Shown piece by piece: positions 35,321-48,314 of a DNA stretch of 64,000 nucleotides; the stretch's first letter is position 1; each line of letters opens with the position of its first letter. The notes beneath the pieces were generated by a model. It was not told the DNA's origin, searched no databases, and saw only the letters and a program-made list of their open reading frames with translations. A program made the position numbers and the translations under genes. Origin of the DNA: Gonatopus flavifemur (lineage: Eukaryota > Arthropoda > Insecta > Hymenoptera > Dryinidae); NCBI GenBank assembly GCA_018340375.1, contig JAFFJZ010000007.1, positions 28,556,001 to 28,620,000 on the forward strand. Direction: 5' to 3'.

Positions 35321-35434
35321 ATTTAAACATCTCATCCTAATAGTTTGGAATGAACGCTATTATCCCCTTGAATCCTTGATATAACAAATTTATCAAAAGT
35401 TACATCGATCGACAACTGATTTTTGGCTGCCACT

Positions 35435-35828
35435 CAGTGTCGGACTGGCCCGCTCAGTTTAATTTTCCTTTCTTTTTTGTTTATAAGTTATGATAAAATT
35501 TCTATTTTCCTGAGAATGTGCTCCATCTACAGTGCAAAAAAGAAAACACTTATTTGTCCTTTCTTTATAAAATATTTGTTTGCAGGAATTATTTATTCAA
35601 TTGGGTGCCAAAATTGATTACTTGTCGCGAATACATTATTTATCTAGAAGACCAAATCATTTGGGGCAAGCATTCCATTATTTGATGTGATTGAATATTT
35701 CATCAATTCCAAGGAATGTGCTATGAAGAGAGGACAAATAAACTATTCATTTGGTGAGAAGAAATTTTGTTTATAGTATAAGGGGCCCAACGTATTTCCC
35801 AGCCTTGACTCAAGCCAGTCCGACACGG
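35435..35828. mobile_element. hAT-type MITE, 8-bp duplication CTGCCACT
   Basis: 394 bp. Left end CAGTGTCGGACTGGCCCG; right, reversed, CCGTGTCGGACTGGCTTG. CTGCCACT flanks both sides (35427-35434, 35829-35836). The 8-bp duplication and ends fit hAT. No transposase. Confidence 0.82.
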
Positions 35829-35839
35829 CTGCCACTTCC

Positions 35840-38117
35840 TGCTTCACAAGTTTCCGGGATAAAAACGAATTTTATGTGAATATTGGAAGGTTTTATTTCA
35901 AAACTCTGAGGTAATGAAGTTTAAATTGTTTACTGAAATGGATTTGGAATTCAATATTAATGAGAAATAGCAATCAACTAGGTCAGTATTAATTCACGAT
36001 TTTTTTCAAACCTCATACTTGATCAAAAGAATCATCCATTCGCCATTATTATTAATTGCATATCATATATCATCGATTCACACTTGTAAAATCTGATGGT
36101 ATTCTTTTACAAGCAATTGTAGTGGCTCCAATGCGCAAAATAATAAATATACAGAAAATATATTCATTTTCAATGTCCGAATGGCACTTCGACGACTCAA
36201 TGTCGTTCCTGTATCGCTGCATAGAATATCAATTATTTTCAAAAAAGTATTACGTCCAAACTTCCGATACCTTCAACGCAAATTGATTGGATTGCAACTT
36301 TTTACAGATACTACCTTGTAACACAGATTCATATCGAAACCTATACACAGGGTGGTCCAGCCTTGATTCAATGTCGTTGCGGTGTCATGTTCAAACTGGC
36401 TCAAGTCTGGCCTAGTTTTATTTCTACGAGTCCTAAGTTTTAAGCATTTACATAACGGTGAAAGAAATCACTCCAAATGATGCAAATATATTAAATTATC
36501 GTAGAAACCATCAATTTCCATTTTATTCATATAAACATTTCTTCAATAATTTCTTCATTAATTTCTGAATAAATTTTAAAGCAACAAAACCTGTTACGTA
36601 ATTTTATGTGAGATAAATATGCCAACCAGATATTTGATATAGAATTTAAAACAAATTTATGTAACTTATCATCTGAATACTTTGTATAAAGTGAATAAAA
36701 TATTATTTATATAATGATACCGTATATCTATAATCTTCCAGTATACACTATTCGACTACATAGCAGTGCTGTTATGACAACACCCTGGTATGTACAGGTT
36801 GAGATATCTATGCTGGACATACGATACAGGTGTGCAGTGGAACCAGAATTCAACTATACAGTGTGTGATGTGAACCGACGATAGATAAATTGTTCCAATA
36901 CCATTCGGTTTGAATAACGCTCATACTGTAGTCAGAAATATAATTTCAAGTTATTCCTCCGTTACAAGAAGTATATTCTCAATTCTTCCAAAGGTAGCAT
37001 AAAATGAATATATCTCAATAGACTAACAACAATTTCCGATTTATGAGAATGATATAGTATAACTCATATTTCAATTTACAAATCAAATCAACTATTTTAA
37101 TGCACGATACATCGATGTTCTAGTTTTGGTTCCATAGTAACATAATATATTTCTGTTCCTCAGAATAGAATATATACATCGTCTAAATTCTGTAAAATCA
37201 ACATAAAAACAATCCGCAAGATAACAATATTCAGTTCTTTTACTTTTATTCGTCTGGTTAATAGTTTTTATCGAGCAAGAGAATCCCAGATATTTCAGTA
37301 ACAGGTGATTCCTCGAAATAATCTCCCTAAACTACAACTCGCGAAGAGCTGTTTTAAAGTGCATGAAACATTGAAGCGTCAGAGGTAACCTATACCCAGA
37401 TAGAGAATAGAAGCAAGAGGAATAATCTCGTAGATTTCCTTCGCGGAAGAAGGCATTCTTGGCTCCGTCTTTGTCTTTCTCTTTGTGTATGAAATTATGC
37501 GCGGGTGCCTCGAGTGTGCAAAAAGCATAAAATGTCAGACAGAGCATGTCCCATTGTCTGCTAACTTGGTAATACACATTCACCAACCGCTGGGTTACTG
37601 TTACGCTCACGAAGTTGGAATAATATATCCGTTGAGTGAACCACAACACAACAAACGTAAATAGAATCAAAATTCATTGATGAATTCGTTATAAATAAAT
37701 GCAAAATAAATATCAATTAATTCCAAGTTCCTAGAGCTTCGACGTTTAATTGAACAATGATAATCTGGAAAATCAAGAGGATTAATAATATAATACAACT
37801 AAGCTTGTTTAATGAAACTAGGGTATCCCTCGTTAATTACGAGGATCGTGCAAATTAATTGATCCCGAGCCAGAATAAAGATCGCAACGATCGCAACGAT
37901 CGTTATTCATCCTGTTGAGCAATGTACAAGAATCACGAGACACCACAGAGAACTTAATTCCATGTACATTGATAATCCTGTGGTGTTATATTTACGTAGT
38001 ATGCGTATGTAAACATGTATTGTATGCATACCGGACAAACAAGCTGTAAGGTAATGTTAAACTTAGATGTAACATCATCTCCAAAGAAACCGCAGCTAAA
38101 AGACAACAAAGACTTAC
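35840..38117. other. Gene-free sequence downstream of the candidate exon
   Basis: AT-rich and without clear elements; likely intron of the minus-strand gene whose exon donor lies at 38117. The minus-strand open frame at 37332-37670 has no recognisable domain. Confidence 0.4.
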
Positions 38118-38657
38118 CGCGTGAAGTCTATGATGTTGATGATGATGCAGAGTGTGATGATGATGTCTTTTATCTTTAGTGTGATGTTTGCCGTGATGTT
38201 TTCCGCCCCTATGCGGTGGATAAGTATGGTAAATCACTCCTAAGCAAGGTTGTTGGCGTCACCTAACCTCAATGTTGCACTTGGATAGATTGTGCTGCTG
38301 ATACTGTTGTTGCTGCTGTTGTTGTCGATAATAGGACTGTAATATATTGCTGGTTGTCACACTCGGACAATTGTTATTACCCCCGCTGGAGGATAATTTT
38401 CTCGATATCGACAACGATGACGATGAAGAAGATTGTAAATGATCATTGCGATGCTCAATGTTAGATGTTATCAATTTATCGGATTGTAGATTCGTGGTGA
38501 TGTTGCCTTTTTGTAATGTCAAGTCGTTGTCATCCACGTTCACCACGTATGGTATACGACGTGATCGTGAGGGTATTTTCATTGTAGAGCCGATCGGGGT
38601 GACCGTCGTTGCTGGATCGAGTTTGACTAAAGCAGCTTGCAGCTCCAACGCATCCAT
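38118..38657 (-). CDS. Candidate first coding exon with in-frame TGA (polyQ, then His-rich)
   Basis: The best host-gene candidate. The start ATG (38657, context AAGACATGG) opens MDALELQAALVKLDPATTV, then IPSRSRRIPYVVNVDDND, a Ser-rich run and a polyQ segment, ending NLSKCNIEVR before TGA (38261-38259). The same frame continues past the TGA with a C next (TGAC) for 47 more codons, basic and His-rich (HRGGKHHGKHHTKDKR, then clusters of His), to GCG before GTAAGT, a consensus donor at a codon boundary. The exon is thus 180 codons long, stop included. Low-complexity Q/H tracts are common in insect regulatory proteins and channels, but I cannot name the family. Alternatives: the downstream part is a separate exon using the AG at about 38244, or the TGA is a true end and the rest is 3' UTR or intron. 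Confidence 0.55.
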
Positions 38658-38659
38658 GT

Positions 38660-38935
38660 CTTTTTTTTTTCTTCAAGCCTAATTTTACAACTAATACGAC
38701 AGTTGAAATAATTGTGCTCTTTCAGCACATATGCGTTTATCGTTCTTTCTTCGTTTCTCTTTTTCTTGTTTTATCTACCCGAGATTCGCCGAACGAAGGA
38801 ACAAGGTGCACAACTTGACGCGGTTTGACCTTCAACAAGGGCGACGACGACAACGAGTCAGCGGCAACAAGTTCGATGACCCTCGTTCCAGGGACAGCTG
38901 GTCTTTTCTTTGTAACTCTCAACCGATAAATAATA
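38660..38935 (-). promoter_or_regulatory. CpG-richer 5' region of the candidate gene
   Basis: Directly upstream of the ATG on the minus strand, the base composition rises locally: GACGCGGTTTGACC and CGACGACGACAACGAG on the plus strand, against an AT-rich background. This is consistent with a 5' UTR and promoter. No clear TATA or initiator motif could be fixed. Confidence 0.35.
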
Positions 38936-39180
38936 CTTATTCATCGGACCCTCTAATATCGAAACACATATATGTTCCATTTGTTTCCATTTGTTTCATG
39001 ATAATCATCTGATGATTAATCTCCGAACGTCTTCTTTTGGTTAACATGTAAACACATAAACGTGAAGAACAAGAAGAGGGACGAGCAGGAAAGTAACATT
39101 TAACGATTATATTATGCACGAAACATTTAAATCGATTTCCGATGGACAATTTGATTGTTGATATAACTTTGATTTCTTAG

Positions 39181-39200
39181 ATATATATATATATATATAC
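39181..39200. repeat. (TA)n microsatellite
   Basis: About ten TA units between TTAG and CACTGG. Confidence 0.9.
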
Positions 39201-39204
39201 ACTG

Positions 39205-42200
39205 GCAGTTTGATGTTGATATTTTGTTTTTTCGTTTCACATTAGATGTGAAAGTGTTCTATACATTTTCATGTCGATAAAAGAGAAGAGAAGTTTCTTG
39301 GAGGCAGTTACGATGGGTGAGTTTTGGCAACGAGATAATTCTGTAATTGATGAATCATGTCAGAAAAAAAATTCTCGTGAAGATGAAATAACGTGACAGT
39401 ACTCTTTGTCTAAAACTTCTCTTTGAATCTGAGTATTTGGGTAAGAAACAAAGAAGAAACAATTCAAAATTATTTGAATCGAGTATTAATTCAATAATTC
39501 CGCGTATTATGATAAATCCAGCTTATTTTTATCGAAATATATAGATTCATTTTTGCTTGAGTTCAACTTCGTGATACTTGAAACATTTTACGATACGAAT
39601 TTCCCTTACATTCAAACTTCCTCTCAATGAAAGTGAAATTAGCAGCTGATTGATGTAATTTTCGATTAAACTTGATTTATATAATTTTTATATCAAGTAT
39701 TGATCGAGTGGCTTCTAGTTGAATGATTTGGCTACTCGAATATTCAATGAAACGATTTTATGATGAGTTACATATTATCTGCTTATTAATTCTTAGTTTC
39801 ACTTTCACATTGCCTTTGCATTTTCCTAGAAAAGAATCAATAAACCCTCGAGCAAACAAAGAATTTATCCTCAAATAGAGAAACAATACAACTCCTCGAA
39901 TTCATGTTGAAAAAAGTAGCAAAAATAATATCAGAGTTAATAGGAAGAGGATGTGAGTCAATTGAAATTTATCGCTAAGACCTCTATAACCTGGATTTTT
40001 TTGCTTCGTACGTCTCGCTCTTTAAATCGATACATGTCCAAGGTTTCTCGAATCAATTGGATTTCGCAACAATGTCTCCACAATGAATTCCACGAGTATT
40101 CGATGATACTTTAAAAATCTCGACCTAAGTTTTCAATTCAGGATTTCCAACAAGGCCTCAACAGTGGAAGATGAAACAACGAATCGAATGATATTGTCAA
40201 CGCAGATGTGTCACATGCACGAACTGCAGTCCTGGACCATACTTTCCGATCATCCTTCATGGCAACTCAATATTGGTTAAATATAACTCCGCTATACCAT
40301 AATAAAACAAACAACATGGTTAGTGGTTCGAGATAGATCAAGAAATCACCGTTTACTAGCACGTAACGTAGTTCAGTCACGCGACCTCAAATCTCTTACA
40401 TGGGTGCATAATGTAGTAAACGTGTGTACTACGTAGAAACTATACTTTTGTGAAACAATTTTTGTTGAGTGAAATGTTCGATTATGCGATTCGTGGTAAG
40501 TAAATCTCGGAATAATAATGCTTTTGACTGAGCGTAATTAGGGTATACCGTGTACGAAGATTTCACTCATTCCCCGAGTTTCTGAATCTCTGAAGCATCC
40601 TTGTACGACGAACATTTCTGCAGATATGTGGGAGTCGATGCTAATCTCAAGTGATCCTTGGGTTACTTTTTGTGCTGGGCACAGCTGAAAGCCATTGGAA
40701 ATTGATTATTAATGAAGTATGAGAAAGTTCCTAACAGTAGATTGATACTAAATATTTAGAAGATTAGAATAGAATCGATATCGTCTAGTCAAAGAGAATC
40801 GTGTTCAAGATAGCCTATGTTCGAAACTAGATTCAGGATCTAAATTATATTTAGAAGAGTCAAACAAGTGCATGGATTGTTTTTACAGCGACTCAACTGA
40901 GATTGTTCAACTATCGTTTGAATGTATCATCATCGATCGATCGATCAAAGATTCGTAAAATGTTCATACATTCCTCATCCTTCATGAAAATTGTCTCCGT
41001 ATTACAGCGTATTACCAAATTTATCGGAAAGTTAGATCGAATCGAATCGTTGGAAATCAGTGAAAGTGCTAAACGAACGCCCGATATAATGCGTATTATT
41101 AGGTTCGTAACAAGATACACCATCATCCGTAATACCGCTGATATACACACTATGCAATTGCTCTCTTACTTACTTTCACTGGCTTTGATGATATTACACG
41201 ATATCATGGAAGGAAGTGACAGTAAATGCGGAAAAGATAATCCCACATCAATTACAACGGCAAAGGTATTGGTTTATGTGCGATTATCCGTAAGATATTG
41301 CGATGTTTCCGAATGAATAACCATACACGGAAAAAAGTGTTGTTGCAACAACCAACTATCGTTCGATTTGGTAGAGAATTCCCTAGGTCGACAAAAATTT
41401 CATTGGAATAATAATCATTCCGCAAAAAAAAAGAAAAGAAATAGCAATGCAGTTAAGCTATATAACGTAACTTTAAAATTTTGACCTCTCTTTCCACGTT
41501 CAGAAAAGATTCGTTATCTGATTCATTATTAAAATATCTCTTTCTTTCACCGTCTCGAACAAAAAATTACCAAGTTGAATCATGATAAATACCTAGCATG
41601 AGAAAAAAAACGGAAGAAAAATGAAATAATAGAAAGTTCGGGAACAGAAGTAGGTAGTTTATTATAATCTTTTGTTTGGGTCAAAGACGTGGGCGTTTTC
41701 TTGTCTTGAAAGTTCTTCAACGTTCTCGTGAAAATGATTGAGAAACCCGACTGAATCACGCACAAAGGATCCAACCCAAAGTGCATTGACCGTCCTTTCA
41801 AGTCCAGACTCATCGGTCTGTGCCCTTGAAATTCCTTCCAACAATCTTTATCTCTATAAAATATTTGAAAAACAAGAGAGTTACTAGAAAAGTAACGATA
41901 AGAACGCGAGATATCGATAAGTTCATGAAATTTTTCACGAAATATTTCAATGGACCAACTGGAAGGCTTTTTTTTATTCCCATCGAAGAATAGTTCAATG
42001 ATACCGATATCCGTTTCTTGAATTTTGCCTATGCAAATTTTATACCTTCCATCTACCTACCAGACATTGAAAAAAAAATATGAATCATGACATGTTCTCA
42101 CGTTCGGCGAATGAATGAAAAAAACAACACACACACACACACACACACACGTAAAACATTTCATACGGCACTGTTCCTTAACAGTTTATAAAATTGCATC

Positions 42201-43815
42201 AATATTCCAAGTCGATGAACGTATGTTTTTTCTCCTCCTCTATTTTCAATAAGTCGATCATTTTTCCGATAGCAATGTAAGAGATTTGCAATAAATAATT
42301 CATTGGATGTTCTCGCTACAGGATACGATAGGAATCATTCTTTTTAACATTGTGAGAATACACAAACTTGATTTTGGGGTCACTGTCTTTCGAGTTATTC
42401 ATTTTGTTTACACATAATAAGTTATAAGAAAGTATCAAATAAATGTTAATTCTGTATGATAAAAATGTAGAGGAAGCAGAGAAGTCATTCGTCATTCTTT
42501 CAATTTTATTAATTTGTAATCACCCCGTATTTTGATAAAACCAGAATACAAATCTGTGTTGTTAAAGTTTCTCTCCACCGAGTTGCAAAGAATCATTCGT
42601 CTTGTGATATTACTCTCGCGTTGTTGAAAAACATGTCATATACACGAATATTGATCAATTCCTCGAGCAATATAGAAATTTCACAAAAAAGAAACGAGAA
42701 GCAAATGGAGCCAATGAATATACCTATCGACAAACTGATGTTTTTTCATCAATACTAATTTACCTTGGATCATTATTACAATTTTCACCGGAAAAGAATT
42801 CACATGAAAATCGGGAAATACTTTTACATCACGAAAAATGATACTGAACATGACACAGCGTCCCGATTTTCGCATGTAAAAACTTCCCTTGCACCCTTGC
42901 ACCCTTCCACGAGTTTTCTCTTTCACCTATTCTTTCTCTCCCTCCAACATGAGTGAAACAATATAAATCAATAAGCCAATAATTGCCTCATTCTTGAGAA
43001 ACCGTCTATTTCTGGGACTACATTCATTTCATTTCAGATTATTGATTGGAGAAAAATATTGAGAAAATGTTTATAAAACTCTTGTAACGTTGAAACGAAC
43101 TCTTTCTGGAATCAACAGAATATACAGATTAAAAACGAACGCGATGTGAATGAGTAAGTTGAAATTTATGATGAAAGATATTCCTGATTTCGAAGAAAGT
43201 CCTGGAATCGGAATGATAAAATCCACAAAGGTTCTATTCTTCATTATTACTTCGGGTTGAATACAAAAATGAAAAGAAGAAAAAAATACGAGTCCAAAGA
43301 ACGTTACGCATCTTCCATGCGTACGACAGACCATTTCGAGCACGTGAGACAATTTTAATGCGTTTCCCGACTGTGAATACAAGGAACTACTGCATATATT
43401 TTATCCGCCTGTGGTTGCACGTATACCTATATACGTGCGTACCATAATATGAAGGTGAGCATCGTGAAAAACGCGAGGGCGAGTTTCCTCGACTCTTCGT
43501 TGAAATACTGTTCTTGTTGTGTGTTGGACAGTTGAAAGAAAAATAAGAAGATGCGGAATACCGGTTCACTGATCTTTCTCTCACACGCTACGCGTTACGG
43601 AGACCAACACTTCTTTGGCAGAGAGGTGTGTTGTCAACGTTTCCTTAGTTCAGATCCAAAAGATACTGCTGCGATGTGGAAATTTTCAATGAGAAATCAT
43701 TGAATCAATAGTCATCTTATATTTAGATGCAACAAGTGAGAGAATCTTGGCAACAATTTTTCAATTAATAACACTAAGGAAAAAATTTTTCAAGAATGTG
43801 TCTGGCCAGTCTTGT
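39205..43815. other. Long gene-poor stretch, probably intron or intergenic
   Basis: Mostly unique. A solo CACGGAAAAAAGTGTTG end lies at 41327 without a partner. The 137-codon plus-strand frame at 40903-41316 is the longest here, but it has no domain, no promoter-like context and a long antisense frame, so I do not call it. Confidence 0.4.
42127..42150. repeat. (CA)n microsatellite
   Basis: Twelve or so CA units. Confidence 0.9.
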
Positions 43816-43817
43816 TA

Positions 43818-45124
43818 CTACTGTATCCAAAAAATAAGGTGATATAGCACTTATTTTCAATAATCTTTATTTATTCTCCTAAATCAAGTTCATTGCCTTC
43901 AGAGTAATCCCCCCCCCCCCCCCTCGGATACAATGCGCTTATGCCAACGCATTTTCCAATCTTCGAAACAGTTGTTAAAGTCAGTTTCCGGGATGGCCTT
44001 CAGCTCTCTCTTTGATTCGGCTTGGATCTCCTCTATCGACTCAAAACGGTGTCCCCGAAGCGGTCTTTTGAGTTCGTTGAATAGCCAGAAATTGCACGGT
44101 GCCGAATCAGGTGAATACGGTGGTTGTGGAACGATATGAGTCGGGTTTTTTGCGAAATAGTTACGAAGAATCGATGCAGTGTGAGCGGGTGCATTGTCGT
44201 GGTGCAAAAATCATTAGTTGTCTCGCCACCATTTCGTTCTCTTTGGGCGAATGGCTTCACGTAAACGACGCATAACGCTCAAATTGTATTCTTTGTTGCC
44301 AGTTTGATCCGGCGGAAGGAACTCAAAATGCACAACACCACGATAATCGAAGAAAACAGTCAATATAACCTTGATTTTTGAGCGACTTTGGCGTAGTTTT
44401 TTTGGTTTTGTCTCACCTTCAGCGCGATATTCACTTGATTGATCGGTTGTTTCCGGGTCGTAAGCATAAATCCATGTCTCATCCTCCATGATAATGCGTT
44501 TCATCTTGTCCTGATAGCCAGAAAGCATTGTTTTACACACTTCAACGCGACGATGTTTTTCCAGGAAATTCAGTGTTTTCGGTACCAATCGAGATTTGAC
44601 GCGTCTGAGGCCCAAAACATTCTTCAAAATGGTATTGAACAACATCATCAGCAAGATATCTAATTTGTAATCGACGATTTCCAAGCACCAAATCTTTGAT
44701 GTTTTGAATGTGAACTTCGTCAGATGAAGTTGATGGTCGACCGGGACACTTTTCGTCTCCGACACGTTCTCGACCTTCTTGGAACTCCTTATACCACTTG
44801 TAAAGATTGTTTTTCGACATAGCCTCATCCCTGAAGGCTTTTTGCACCATCCTCAACGAATCAGCAGCAGAAAGTTGATTCCGCAAACAAAATTTAATAC
44901 AAATTCTTCGCTCAACGAATGCAGACATTATAAAAATCGACAAAGTCACTTTCAGCAGCTTACAAAACGAAGCGGATCTCAAACACTGATGAATATTTTG
45001 ATGTGACTCTTGGCACGGATATCAAAGACAATATCACTAACCTAAAAATAGGAGCACTTTCCCAAATAAATTTGCCCACAGAGTTTAAATTCAAATGTCA
45101 CCTTACTTTTTGAACACAGTAGTG
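43818..45124 (-). mobile_element. Mariner element copy 2, full length
   Basis: 1307 bp between TA at 43816-43817 and 45125-45126. The ends are CTACTGTATCCAAAAAATAA and, reversed, CACTACTGTGTTCAAAAAGT, matching copy 1. No nested insertions, so it serves as the empty-site reference for copy 1. A run of about 13 C near 43909-43922 lies in the coding part. Confidence 0.93.
43879..44928 (-). pseudogene. Mariner transposase pseudogene, copy 2
   Basis: DD34D-type transposase spanning the normal length of about 350 codons, from ATG at 44928 (MSAFVERRICIKFCLRNQ) to TAG at 43879. Relative to copy 1, a deletion of about 20 bp after YLADDV shifts the frame. The middle part reads MEDETWIYAYDPET (first catalytic Asp) and LTVFFDYRGVVHFEFLPPD. 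Two adjacent stops (TAA TGA) precede FLHHDNAPAH (second Asp). The third catalytic position, in YSPDSAPCNFWLF, is Asn as in copy 1. The tail is damaged by the C run. It cannot make an active transposase. Confidence 0.93.
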
Positions 45125-45129
45125 TATCG

Positions 45130-47725
45130 CTAAAATAATTTGTTATTTTCACGCAGGATTTTATATAAAATATTGTCTCATTTCTGTTCAATATATAGTT
45201 CATTGAATTCACATTAAAAATTTGATTGTATTTCATTTTATTTTCTTTTACGTTCTGATTTTGGTCTTCTACGCTAGATATTTATTGAATAATCTCCTTG
45301 TAATACAATTTCAAGGCGTGCAGCGATGCTCATTGATTGTCAAGACGGTGGAAATTCCACTCGTCTCCCACATAGTTGACATTTTCAATGATGGAAGGCA
45401 TTTTTGATTTTGTGACACACAGCTCTCACTTGCATATCCAGTTTAATCCATTGAATTTATACTTGTTCAAATAAAATAATGATTATAATAATAGGAAGAC
45501 AAAATAATGAAAGCTTGTTATATTATATAAAATACACGGATCGATTGTAATCCGTGTATCCTATTAACTAATGGCAAAGATTCGCGATGTATGGCGGGAA
45601 CTGACGAACTCACGCAAAGACTGATTCAACGTACCATCCCTGATACATAAAATTGCATTTGTTGGTAAATATGGAGAATGCAATCTATTGTTGATGACAT
45701 ATCTATCAGCTGCTAAGTTTCATTGTACAATCTCGACATAATGTTCAACGATCATGATGTAGTACAATAGATTGCTCTTTTCTTTGTACAAGCGATAATC
45801 TGTCCATTCAAACGTTGCGATTCATATTTCATCTTTTGAATATATCACAATATAAACCGAAGGGATGTATATTTATTGTGCTGTAGCAATAGATTTTTTT
45901 CACAACATTTCACTGTCAGGAAACATCAAATGAGTTTGCATTAATCTTCAAAATGAATGCATTTCTTCTTTGTTTCTCTTTTTTCCTCATGATAAGAACT
46001 ATGAGATCTGTGTACCAATTTAAAAGCAGAAAAACACCACTATAAAATGCACATAAAAAAAACTGTAGAAGCTTTGTTAATATTTGATTGAAAATTTTGG
46101 TGCTTCGAGCTAAAATCTAGCAAATAATTATGAACACAAAAATCGATTGTCATGAAGGTTTAATATGCGCTTTTGGGCATTCAAATAGGGATTATATCTC
46201 AATTCGATTAACTTCAAATTAGTGTCATCGTTATTTCAATCTACACACTCAGGGGTGATCAGCCTAATGAACCGTACTGCTTTTTACGAGGAATCAGATG
46301 TTAAGCAAATTGAATGATTCGATTTGCATATGACATGAATTGAAATCGAATTTATTCAAGATTCTACTCAATAAAATCTCAGTTCTTTTTATAAAAAAGA
46401 ACAAAACTAGTGAAAAATCTATCAATCACTTTTTATTGACACAATCACGATGGAAGGCGATATACTTGTTACACGATTCAAAGTGAAAAAAAAAACAGTT
46501 TCGAAAACAGTTTGGAAGTTTTTCACAATTTTTTAGTAAATTCACTGAAAATTTGTGAATTCTCCAAAAATATGGAAATTTACAAATATTTTTTGAAGTT
46601 ATAAGGAATAATTATCTCAATCAAGTTGCTGTCACTTGTTCCCACAATGATTGTAAATTATTATTCTAAATCCAACGAATCTGAATTCCAAATATATGGG
46701 ATTTTCTGTGAGAAATGAAAAATTTTGATCACATCAACTCTAAAATTGAATCATTCAAATACGAATAATGATGTCATGAAAAATTCAGTTATAAATTCAT
46801 CTCAAAAAGAATTGCAAATATTAAAAGGTTGAAACCATAAATTAGTGATTTCTAATGTCAGTCGAAGTAACTCAATTAACTGGATGACACAAACAAATTT
46901 TCAAAATCAGATAAAGGTTTTGCTTGTCTCAACATTACAATCCGTTCTTATCTAAATCAGATAATCTCTTCAAGTACGGTGACACAAACACAAAATGCAG
47001 ATAATCCATGTAACACATTTTAATCTGGAGTAGAATAAGAACTAATTTCTTGTTTTTTGATCTCATACCTTGTATCCGAAAATCTTTAGAGGATATCATA
47101 CGAGATTTCTTTGAGATAATGATCCTACTAGCCCTTCAATAAAATTTTATTGAGTAGAAAAGTATAGAGATTTTCCATAAAGATGATTTTACTGAAACGA
47201 TTTTTGTCAAGAATACCACAACACAGCACACATATTTATTCGATTGGAACTCTCATCATCATTTTCACATGCACAAAGGTGTAAACACTTGATTCCTCCG
47301 TCCTGCACTTCTGATTTCCCACAGAACTCTTTTATTCTGATGAATCAATGATTTTTGTACCTTACCATCCACAGAAAAAAGGTTACAACGGACATCCGAG
47401 AGGTATCTGTATCGAATAGTTCATATAGAACTGATTAGAGTGCGAAAGGCCGCATGAGAGCAAGTGTCTTTATCTCTCTTCCTCTGTCGACTATTTCCGT
47501 TGGATATATACACTCATTTGATTCGATCGAGGGCGGTACGATAGCACATGAAGTGTACACATATGCATACACAACTGTCACACATCGAACAATTTACAAT
47601 CGATGAATAATGATATCACAGAAGAATTTTACGAGAAAGATTTGATGACAAACGATTGTCAACGACGTCTTGATTCTTCAGCATCACGAGGAACTCTCCT
47701 GAACACTGGACCACCCAAAGTCCGC
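45130..47725. other. Gene-free AT-rich sequence
   Basis: No exon, RNA gene or element ends identified. Short A/T-rich words such as GAAATTTACAAAT recur without clear architecture. Confidence 0.45.
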
Positions 47726-47727
47726 GA

Positions 47728-47990
47728 TTCTGCGATTCCCCGTGGTTCTCTTTCTCTTTCCACCTAGCCATCTATCTCTACCATTCTAACACTCGTTTTC
47801 CGTCTAAGCCTCAAAGCTTCCCCTGTACTTCTGCCTATCCTCCCATGCTCGGCATCTCCGTTTCCAACCCTCGAATTTCATCTCCTTCTCTTTTCCCTTC
47901 CTCAACTCTATTTCCTAACTCTCTTTTCTTGTCTCAATTCCATGATTTTCCTTCTTTCTTTCCTACCCCCTGTGTATCCCTGACTCTTTT
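47728..47990. repeat. 260-bp polypyrimidine tract
   Basis: The plus strand is strongly C/T-biased (CTTTCTCTTTCCACC, CTCCTTCTCTTTTCCC, TTCCTTCTTTCTTTCC). Such tracts can adopt triplex structures and often lie near promoters; here it directly precedes the GC-rich island. Confidence 0.7.
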
Positions 47991-48039
47991 CCGCGCGTGG
48001 CGACGATGAGAGAGCACCCCCATTGGGAAAAGAGGGAGG

Positions 48040-48310
48040 TAGGGATGTGTTATTATAAAGGGTGGCGTGTAGTAGTTGTGCTCTGGGGTGGGATCAATAT
48101 GAGGTTAGGCGAACGCGGGAAATTCGCGCGCAGGTCCTTCTATCATCCCCTCTCCTAGCGCTCGGCGGTGGTTTCGTTCTCTCTACTACCCCTCTTCTCA
48201 TCTTCGTACCACCGATGACAAACCCTACCTCCGTGTAAAGAGGAGCCTGCTGCTGCTGCCCCTGCCGACGTTGCTGTTGCCGTTGCCTCCGCTCCTGCTG
48301 CGTTTTGGCC
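48040..48310. promoter_or_regulatory. GC/CpG-rich island, promoter or 5'-exon-like
   Basis: On the plus strand a TATTATAAAGGG box (48051) is followed within about 100 bp by CpG-rich text (GCGAACGCGGGAAATTCGCG). On the minus strand the CAG/CAA-rich segment (48239-48310) ends at ACGGAG before GTAGGG, a possible donor. Either strand could be the sense one. If minus, it could be an upstream exon of the gene at 38 kb, about 10 kb away. That link is speculative. Confidence 0.35.
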
Positions 48311-48314
48311 TGCT

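Noticed and set aside
37332..37670. 112-codon minus-strand open frame near the candidate exon
   Set aside because: Hydrophobic start but no family resemblance and no splice sites at its edges; not supported as a gene.
40903..41316. 137-codon plus-strand open frame
   Set aside because: No recognisable domain, no promoter or splice context, AT-rich codons, and an overlapping antisense frame. Compatible with chance.
43899..44207. Separate small gene at the end of mariner copy 2
   Set aside because: It is the C-terminal catalytic part of the same broken transposase, in another frame.
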